This document shows positions 56,542 through 64,000 of a DNA stretch of 64,000 bases, piece by piece; the stretch's first letter is position 1; each line of letters begins with the position of its first letter. The stretch is from Podospora pseudoanserina. Taxonomy: Eukaryota; Ascomycota; Sordariomycetes; Sordariales; Podosporaceae. The stretch is from contig NC_085921.1 in NCBI RefSeq assembly GCF_035222485.1, forward strand, positions 2,852,001 to 2,916,000, given 5' to 3'. Position numbers and translations under genes: made by a program. The notes below the pieces were generated by a model. That model saw nothing but the letters and a program-made list of their open reading frames with translations. It was not told the origin of the DNA and did no database searches.

Positions 56542-57853
56542 TTACTTTGGAACCGTGACAATAATAGACTGCATCTTGGAGTCATACTGATGAATCTCCA
56601 CAATCTTCAACCCAGCCTCGCTCAACAGCGCCTCCCACTCAGGCTTGGTTCGCTCAACGCCTCCCAAGCTGTTCATCATAATCAAATCCATGTACGCCGA
56701 CTGCCAAGGCACGCCCATTTCAGGAAGCACCACGTCGTCGATGATCAAACACGAGTCCGGGCCCATGGCAGGAATGATGTTCTTCAAGATCTGCAAAGAT
56801 TCCTTGTCGGGCCAGTCGTGGAGCACATGACGGAGATAATACAGCTTGGCCCCCTTGACAGTCTGTGGGCCAAAGAAGTCGTGCTCGACAAACTCAATGC
56901 CCGGAACCGGCCTGGCACCCGCCAGAGTTTGCGGGATGTCTTGGACAATAACGCGGCCGGGGAGGTTGGGAAACTTTGCCTTGAATGCGATGGCCTGCTG
57001 ACCAAACCCGCCGCCTATGTCTACCAAGACGGCCTCGTCGGGCTTGGTGGCAAGGGAACCGAGCCTCTCCTCGACGGGGTACTTGTCTACCCAGTGAACT
57101 GGGCGTTCCAGTGCCATCAGGTGGCCTAGGCTCTTCATGTGCTTTGGGTGTTGAGGCATCCACTCAAAGAGCGTCAGGTCAGTGTTGAAGGCTTTCTGGA
57201 AGACGGTCTGCTTGTTGGAGGTGATGTTTTCGTACTTGGTCTCGGCGAGAAAGTCGGGCATGGCCTGGGTACACGGGCCGGGAATATCGAAGCTACAGAA
57301 ATAGTTAGCTTCTGCCGTTCTGGAGTCGTTGAGAGGGAGACTGACAGTTGGCAAATAGCACCCGCCGCATTGGGGTTCGAAAAGACCTTGGTGAAGGCGC
57401 TGGCAGTGTATTCGTACTTCCCGGTCTCTTTCACGAGGCCAAATGCTGCCATGGTACGAAGGAGACGTGCTGCTATGCATCAGTATTCCGAGTATCTGTT
57501 GCTGAAGGTGAATCCATGATCCGTACCCAAAAGTTGTGCCGAGGCCCCAGTTTGCTCAGTCAGCTGGCTCAGCGTGACAGGAATATCACTCTGCGTGAGG
57601 GTCGTGAAAATGTCGAGGTCGATGCCAATCTTGGCCAGCGCCAGTTGAAGAGGCTTCAAGCACTGTTAGCCTCCTATATCTAACTAGGTGGATGCCGTAA
57701 AGGAAAACATACCCCGCTGGTGAGTCTCATAACAACATCCCAGTCTGAATAGAAGCCAACTTGCAGCTCACGGATGTAGCCCTGGATCTCTCTTTTCCCG
57801 GCATCCTCTGCCTTGGCGTAGAGCTCTTTGATCTGGTTGAAGATGGATTCCAT
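56542..57853 (-). CDS. stcP: SAM-dependent O-methyltransferase StcP (OmtB/AflO)
   Basis: Four exons. The first is 57853-57713 and the second begins at 57653. Further GT-AG introns lie around 57460-57525 and 57290-57345, and the last exon ends at 56542; about 390 aa. A helical dimerisation/winged-helix half (LAKIGIDLDIFTTL, LLRTMAAFGLVKE) precedes the methyltransferase core. Motif I is VLVDIGGGFGQQA, then VIVQDIPQTL and the catalytic histidine region RHVLHDWPDKESLQIL. This is the class that methylates demethylsterigmatocystin to sterigmatocystin, the last pathway step. No AflR site was seen in the 180 bp between it and stcR. Confidence 0.88.
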
Positions 57854-58033
57854 ATTGACAGTATGTAGTGGAACAGTACCTAGTGCGTGGTGGAACGTAA
57901 TACCGTGGTATTCTGTGTGACAACTTTGGGCTGCGAGAGATGTCCTCAAGTAGTACGGGTCTAAACCGGGAAAGGGATGGGTGTACTGATTTACTCCGAG
58001 ATATCGGTAAAACACAATTCGGATTGGGAACAT

Positions 58034-58831
58034 CTATGGAAGCGGGTATTCACCCAGATAGCGATATGTCCAGGGCATGTAATGATACAACAACCCCGTC
58101 AAGGCAAAGTAAATGCCATCCCACGGAAATTTGACATGGTCCGACGTTGGCAGCACGCTGACATTCCGCATACAGTACTTTCCCTCCTCACTGGCCGCTA
58201 TCTCCACCATTCCAGCCGCCAGGTCCAAGAAGGAGAGCGGCGTCTTGGCTGTCTCGGTGCTGATCTCGTGGCCACTCTGCCGGTCATGAACCAACCCTCC
58301 GGGCTTGACAAAGACGGAAGTCACCCAGCCCTGCTGCGCTCGCAGGAACTTCTCGGCTTCAGCGAGGTCCTTGTAGAGATATGACACGGCAGTGCTGAGG
58401 ATCGAGTGAACAAAGGCAGGAACGTCTCCGCAGAAGGACTCCTCGAGTGAGGCTGAGGAGAGCTGGATGAGTTTCGGAAGCCGTGGGGGGGAGTTGTGCT
58501 GGTTGGCCTCATGCCGAATCCGATCGAGAGCCGAGATGACAACCGATGCCGTGTCCCGAGCCACGGTGCAACCTGGCATATTGTCCACTACTGCAACCGC
58601 GAGGAACACGGCCCGAGTACCGCGGATGCAGTCGGCAATGAGCGAGATATCGTCGAGATGACCTTCAAACACCTTCACCTGCTTGTTGCTGGCGGCTTCG
58701 GGGCAGACACGGAAGAGCTTCTCTTTGGACCGACAATAGGCGTTGACCCGGTTGACGGGTGACTGCAGGAGGATTTGCATCAGAGCTTTGCCCGTGTTGC
58801 CTGTGGCACCAAGCACTGCATAAGAAGGCAT
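58034..58831 (-). CDS. stcR: NAD(P)-binding NmrA-like oxidoreductase StcR (OrdB/AflX-like)
   Basis: Single exon, 265 aa. It begins MPSYAVLGATGNTGKALMQILL, the Rossmann glycine motif of the NmrA/AvfA/OrdB group. It continues with VNAYCRSKEKLF, which suggests NADP preference, and a conserved KPGGLVHD segment late in the chain. It is divergent from stcQ across 274 bp with a perfect AflR site. The same head-to-head pairing of AflX and AflY in aflatoxin clusters supports the assignment. OrdB/AflX acts in the oxidative conversion of versicolorin A to demethylsterigmatocystin. The homologous StcO lies 2 kb away. Confidence 0.8.
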   Translation of the reverse strand: MPSYAVLGATGNTGKALMQILLQSPVNRVNAYCRSKEKLFRVCPEAASNKQVKVFEGHLDDISLIADCIRGTRAVFLAVAVVDNMPGCTVARDTASVVISALDRIRHEANQHNSPPRLPKLIQLSSASLEESFCGDVPAFVHSILSTAVSYLYKDLAEAEKFLRAQQGWVTSVFVKPGGLVHDRQSGHEISTETAKTPLSFLDLAAGMVEIAASEEGKYCMRNVSVLPTSDHVKFPWDGIYFALTGLLYHYMPWTYRYLGEYPLP

Positions 58832-59105
58832 CGTTGATAGCTATCCCGAGCCAGCACGGCAAACGCTTTGTGGAATGAGATGAGGGAAAGTCGATTATCG
58901 CACATGCCTAAGTACCTTAGCTGGGGAGGGCCCTTCCTGTCAGCAACGCCAAGTCCGAGGCGTTCTCGGTGACCGATACCCCTCCCCGATGCAGCTGTCA
59001 TGGCCGGTACAGTACCTGATTGGCGTACAAGTTAACACTCTTTCCTCAGCATCAACGAGCAGGTGAGGTGCTCTGTCAAGTTTCCGCTTCCAATTCACAA
59101 CCGCA
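58832..59105. promoter_or_regulatory. divergent stcR/stcQ promoter
   Basis: 274 bp between start codons with one centred AflR palindrome. Confidence 0.65.
58966..58976 (+). promoter_or_regulatory. perfect AflR palindrome TCGGTGACCGA
   Basis: TCGG-N3-CCGA, 135 bp from the stcR start and 130 bp from the stcQ start. Confidence 0.75.
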
Positions 59106-60658
59106 ATGGCTTTCCCAAGAGAAAGATGCATCCCCAAAGAGATCTCCCCATATAACATTCAACTTTCGCCTGAAGACACTCCAGGCAATACCCACGTCAA
59201 GGTTTTGACCCAAGAAAGCGCAGACAAGGTCTCTGAGCTGCTGATGGTAAATCATGTACGCTACCACACTCTCTTTGATGCCGTGGGCTTCCACAGTAAG
59301 TTCGCAAACGCATTGTACTGCAAACTGTATGAAACGGCTTCTGACATGGCTCTGTAGACCACACCGTGCACCATCTTCTCACTCTTTGGGCCCTGGGCGC
59401 CACTCCATCAGAGGTACAGGCCATGTACGATCTCAACAAGCCGTACCAGGCCCTCATCCAGTACCATCCAGCGTCAGTAGCTGCGGTTAAACTGAAAGAA
59501 CCTGCATTCTTCAAGCAGTGCATTGGAAACCTGGACTACTACCAGGACTACGTTCGGTTTTTCCAAGACGAGATTGCCGTGAGGGGGGTCCCGGCTGTCG
59601 TGAACGAGTACCTGTTCAAGGGGGATGAGTTATCCGACGACATTTTTGCGCGCATGCATTCTGGCTTTCTTCATCCCATGATCCACCTCGGCTGTGGCCT
59701 GGAGTTTAGCCAACCCTGTCTCGTCGCCGAGGCTCTCGCAGCGGGGTGTGTTCATGACGAATGGCCAGAGTGGTTCATCTTCCCAGTGGAGGAATATCTC
59801 AAGTCGAACCCGGATGTCCCGTCAAAATCGCTGCTGGAAATCGTCACTAGTCTTCAAAGCGACCCCGTCATTGCTAACGCCGTGACACCTGACGACCCCC
59901 TCAACAAGATATCTGACGGCCTCTTGAAAAAGGTGGCCAAAGAGCTGGTGCCATATCTGGCCTCATACCAAGTCGATGCAACACCAGAGGACCTCCAACA
60001 AAAGACCACCGCCATGATACACACGTGCGCGTACATTCTCGGGGCAGCCCAGCATCCCGGCAAGGTAGAAGCCATCGACTTTGTCATGCTTCACATGTCC
60101 ACGCTGGGAATCTTCTACCCGACCTTTATGGCACAAGATTGGATCTCCAACGAAAACAAGAAGCGGATGCTGCAGTGGAAGGCTTGGGGAGACGCGGTGA
60201 TGTATGCCGGGTGCGGATGTCCCAAGCTGTACCCTGAGAGGGTTACTGGGTACACCCCTAAGCGCCCCCAGGACGGCTGGCCGGAACTCTGTCACCGGGC
60301 CAATGTCTATGGTGACGATGGACACATTTCCAAGGTCATCCGGGCTATGTTAAACACCCAAGAGCTACCCGAGCCGGTGGAAGGATTCCCCCTGGCGAAG
60401 GAGGATTTCCTCAAGATTGCGCATCTGGCTTTGGACTCTGTGGAGAGGATGCTGGAGCCAGGACAGTACAAAGTCCCTGATAAGATCAAAAAGACTGTGG
60501 CAGAAGAAATGCGACAAGATGAGGAGATTGTTAGGGTAATGGTGCGGTGGGTGCGTTGGTGCGGTGTGGAAGGATCGTGGGATAACTTCCCGGACCTTGT
60601 TGAGAAATCACGGGGTGAGGAGGCAGTGGTTGGAGATGCTACAATCGCTGCGACATAA
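59106..60658 (+). CDS. stcQ: Baeyer-Villiger-type oxidase StcQ (AflY/HypA, questin-oxidase-like)
   Basis: Exons are 59106-59295 and 59358-60658 (intron 62 nt, phase 1), 496 aa. No flavin motif. The protein matches the questin-oxidase-like family with FHNHTVHHLLTLWALGAT near residue 62, LHPMIHLGCGLEFSQP near 190, and WKAWGDAVMYAGCGCPKL near 360. AflY is proposed to perform the oxidative ring cleavage that turns the anthraquinone skeleton of versicolorin A into the xanthone. It is the rightmost recognised cluster gene, divergent from stcR. Confidence 0.88.
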
Positions 60659-61042
60659 CTTGGTATCATCACTTGTCCTGTACTGCTTATTTGCCAAGAC
60701 ATAATTCACAGCCTGGTGCTCTAGAATCTGATTTAAAAATAGATACATATAATGACCTCTTCTATTTCATGTGGTATATTACTATATCGTTATTAGCCTT
60801 ATATTAATACAAGCGTATTGCATGTTATCCCAGGCCGAGAATCCTACTTTGAGAATCTTACTACATGCTACCACAGGCACATGTTACATTGCAGATCATC
60901 GCTTCCGACCGTACTCAAGCTTCATGTCCTTACGGACTCATAAAGCAATGGCTAGTCCCACCGCTGCCTCTCCAGTTCTAAACTACCTCGTTTGAATCCT
61001 CCCTATGCAAAAGTAAATATAGGTCGAATTGCGGTTTCCAAC
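60659..61042. other. right cluster boundary spacer
   Basis: 384 bp of AT-rich DNA after stcQ. No AflR site and no supported element. The putative cluster boundary lies here or just beyond. Confidence 0.45.
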
Positions 61043-61786
61043 ATGCTCGTGACAACCCTTCTTTCCGCCATGTCAACCCTTTCAAGGGCGGCACCCACCA
61101 CAACCACCGTCGACTCAACAGAACTCGGCCAAGGTCCTTACCACTACGACTTCGGCTGGACCAAACCCTTCATCAGCTCCTGCAGCAACAAGACTGTCGA
61201 TGTCAAGTTCCGCTGGTCCATCAAAGGCCTCCAATACACCACCTCTTCCACATTCATGTCACCCACCGAAGAACAAGAACAGAAGCCCAGCATCGAGTCG
61301 ACTTACTTCAGCTTCAACCTCACCAACCCCGCCATCGGGGGCCTAGCTCGCTGCAACACCACCATGTCTGGGCCGATACCAAACGCGACCCATGTATTCT
61401 GGTGCGACAAGTGGCTTTCAGTCGACGCTGGGACGGTTGGGCTGTATGGGACCCGTGGTCCACGGCTTCACCTGAGGTTTCATGAGAAGACGCTGTTGCT
61501 TAATGATGGGTGGAAGTGTGATGAGCCAGGGCAGAGAAGTAATGGCGAGTGAGTACATCCTTTCCTTTTGATTTGACGATGACATGGATACCGCAAGGTG
61601 TTGACACAAAGTGTGTTCAGCATACAATACAGCGCAAGAGGCCTTATAGAACTGGAATACTCGCAGTGTACTGGGGCATCTTCAGTCACCGGTGACTGGA
61701 AGCCCGGTCAGATTTATTCGCAAAAGACAATCGGTTGTCGCGCTGACCAGATCGATCTTAAGCCGAATTATCTACTTGGGGTGTAG
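61043..61786 (+). CDS. small secreted protein of unknown function
   Basis: Exons are 61043-61548 and 61621-61786 (intron 72 nt, phase 2), 223 aa. I take the ATG at 61043 because MLVTTLLSAMSTLSRAAP forms a signal peptide. The upstream in-frame start at 60992 would precede it with a charged arm. The mature protein has several cysteines, multiple N-x-S/T sequons (SNKT, FNLT, CNTT, PNAT) and a C-terminal part after the splice with two further cysteines. A beta-rich extracellular protein is likely. No AflR site upstream, so probably not part of the pathway. Family not recognised. Confidence 0.65.
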
Positions 61787-62338
61787 TGAGTTGCCCTCCA
61801 TGTTTGGTTGAGTGTAAACGTGGAACTATGTACAAGCTACTGACATTGACTTAGCTCTGCTGACCCGTTTTTCTTGGTTATTGGGGAGTGGTAAAATGTT
61901 GAAGTCCTGCACGTCTGGGACACAGATGGTAGCATCTCCTTGCGTCACATTGAGATCGAGCGCTAAGAGACATGATATATGAAAATCACTTGGAATTCAT
62001 TTAAGAGCAGCTCTACTTGTACTCTACTCTTTCAGTCGAGGAAGATGCCTTGAACATTTGTCCCTTGAAAAGGGGTGAATAAGGGGGTGCACAGTATGGT
62101 CACTCAGGCCACACAGTGCCCGCACTGTTTGGGTCACAACGCTCCAGAAAAAATTCACAACTTTTGGCTGCCCGCAGTGATGAAGTCACACACACCCCAG
62201 CTCTCACTTTCACATTCAATCTCAACCCTCATATTCCAGTCTGCTGCCTATCTATTGTCGTGAGAATCAATCTCGTGATTTTCCCTCATTTTCGATTCGA
62301 TTTTACGTCACTTCTGAGGCCCCCCTCAAACACCGAAA
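61787..62338. other. intergenic region, no supported element
   Basis: 552 bp between the secreted-protein gene and the ankyrin gene. A T/C-rich leader precedes the ankyrin ATG. Nothing else recognised. Confidence 0.45.
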
Positions 62339-62990
62339 ATGGCCTCGATCCAATTTCAAGAAGAAGAAATTGACGACCTCATCTACCTCGCCCGCGTCGG
62401 TGACAAAGACGAGCTCTCCACTCTCCTCTCAGGAATCATTGCCCGCCAGACCACCGACAGGATACCCACACCCGCCGACGTTCTCGCCCAGGCGGTAGAC
62501 GAGAGCAGCAAGAACACAACCCTGCACATGGCCAGCGCCAACGGTCATGTTGGTGAGTTGAATTCTCTCATACTATCCACTATTTTCTTACATGAAACTA
62601 AAATAATTTTTGACAGAAATCGTCGAGTACATCCTCTCCCGGTTTCCAACCGCCGACAAGGATCAAAAACAAGCCTTCCTCGACGCCACAAATGAGTTCG
62701 GCAACACAGCCCTCCACTGGGCAGCTCTCAACGGCCACCTCCCAATTGTGAAGCTCCTCGTTGAAAACGGTGCGTCTGTTGCGTTGGCCAATGACAAGAA
62801 CTACATCCCTCTTGACCTGGCGAGCTTCAGCGAGAAGATCGATGTGGTGGATTACTTCCTCAAGGAGGTGCGTGAGATGGAGGCTGAGAATGCAAAGGAG
62901 GGTCTAGGGGAGGCTGTGGCGGATGTAAAGGTAGAAGACGGTGAGGAGAATGAGGGCTCTTCAAAAGGAAAGGAGAAGGAGTCAAGTTGA
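62339..62990 (+). CDS. small ankyrin-repeat protein, Yar1-like
   Basis: Exons are 62339-62552 and 62617-62990 (intron 64 nt, phase 1), 195 aa. Two ankyrin units are visible: NTTLHMASANGHVEIVEYIL across the splice and NTALHWAALNGHLPIVKLLVENGA. An acidic, lysine-rich tail follows (EDGEENEGSSKGKEKESS). The size, few repeats and acidic tail resemble Yar1, the ribosomal-protein chaperone of yeast and other fungi. That identity is tentative. It is a housekeeping-type flanking gene that helps mark the right cluster border. Confidence 0.75.
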
Positions 62991-63083
62991 GAGGAACGAC
63001 GAATAATACCAAAAGAAGAAGAAAATGACATGAACTGAGAACTGCTCTTTGATTTGTTTTGTTATTGCTGTGATGTACCCGCC

Positions 63084-63905
<822 letters not shown>

Positions 63906-64000
63906 CTTGGTGGGTCCGAGCTGTTCGAGAAGAGGTGACGAAAAGAAGCAAACCTGATCTGTTAAAAGTCCTGCTGAATACCTTGAAAAGTGGCGTGAGA

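Noticed and set aside
4178-60658. Reading the cluster as an aflatoxin or dothistromin cluster
   Set aside because: No late aflatoxin enzymes are present, and the compact contiguous order W to A follows the sterigmatocystin map. Dothistromin genes are known to be dispersed in mini-clusters.

Overview
The window is filamentous-ascomycete (Pezizomycotina) nuclear DNA. Genes are split by short GT-AG introns, mostly 50-80 nt, and divergent pairs share compact promoters. Nearly all of it is one secondary-metabolite cluster for sterigmatocystin or a very close relative. I recognise counterparts of stcA, B, C, E, F, G, I, J, K, L, N, O, P, Q, R, S, T, U, V and W, the anthrone oxidase hypC, and the regulators aflR and aflJ. 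Three small genes without a recognised counterpart (EthD, Dabb and DUF4267 families) are interleaved. I could run no search; family calls rest on motifs and on gene order.

Layout, left to right. 1-407: 3' end of a small secreted-type protein. 408-1583: no convincing gene. 1584-3891: a short-chain dehydrogenase (SDR) and an esterase, both minus strand, resembling the cluster enzymes stcE and stcI but without recognisable AflR sites. 4178-54596: cluster core in the order W, V, U, T, EthD gene, S, N, hypC, L, K, J, I, Dabb gene, G, F, aflJ, aflR, E, DUF4267 gene, C, B, A. 55206-60658: a second block O, P, R, Q beyond the polyketide synthase. 61043-63905: non-cluster genes, namely a secreted protein, a small ankyrin protein and an N-terminal protein methyltransferase.

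How the genes work together (known pathway, assigned by homology). The dedicated fatty acid synthase StcJ/StcK makes a hexanoyl starter. The non-reducing polyketide synthase StcA extends it to norsolorinic acid anthrone, and HypC oxidises this to norsolorinic acid. StcE, StcF, StcG and StcO lead through averantin to averufin. StcB and StcW give versiconal hemiacetal acetate, StcI removes the acetate, StcN closes the bisfuran to versicolorin B, and StcL desaturates it to versicolorin A. StcS, StcU, StcQ and StcR build the xanthone, and StcP methylates demethylsterigmatocystin. No counterparts of the later aflatoxin enzymes (second O-methyltransferase, OrdA-type P450) and no transporter are visible.

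Regulation. AflR carries an intact Zn2Cys6 finger. Twelve exact TCG-N5-CGA sites were found in intergenic DNA. Six fit the tighter palindrome TCGG-N3-CCGA, which should occur about once by chance in 64 kb. Most lie 40-220 bp from cluster start codons, often centred in divergent promoters. None was found at aflR/aflJ, stcP or the two left-edge genes. The main points for follow-up are this motif map, the three small co-located genes, the displaced O-P-R-Q block, the left-edge paralogues and an unclear splice junction in stcF.
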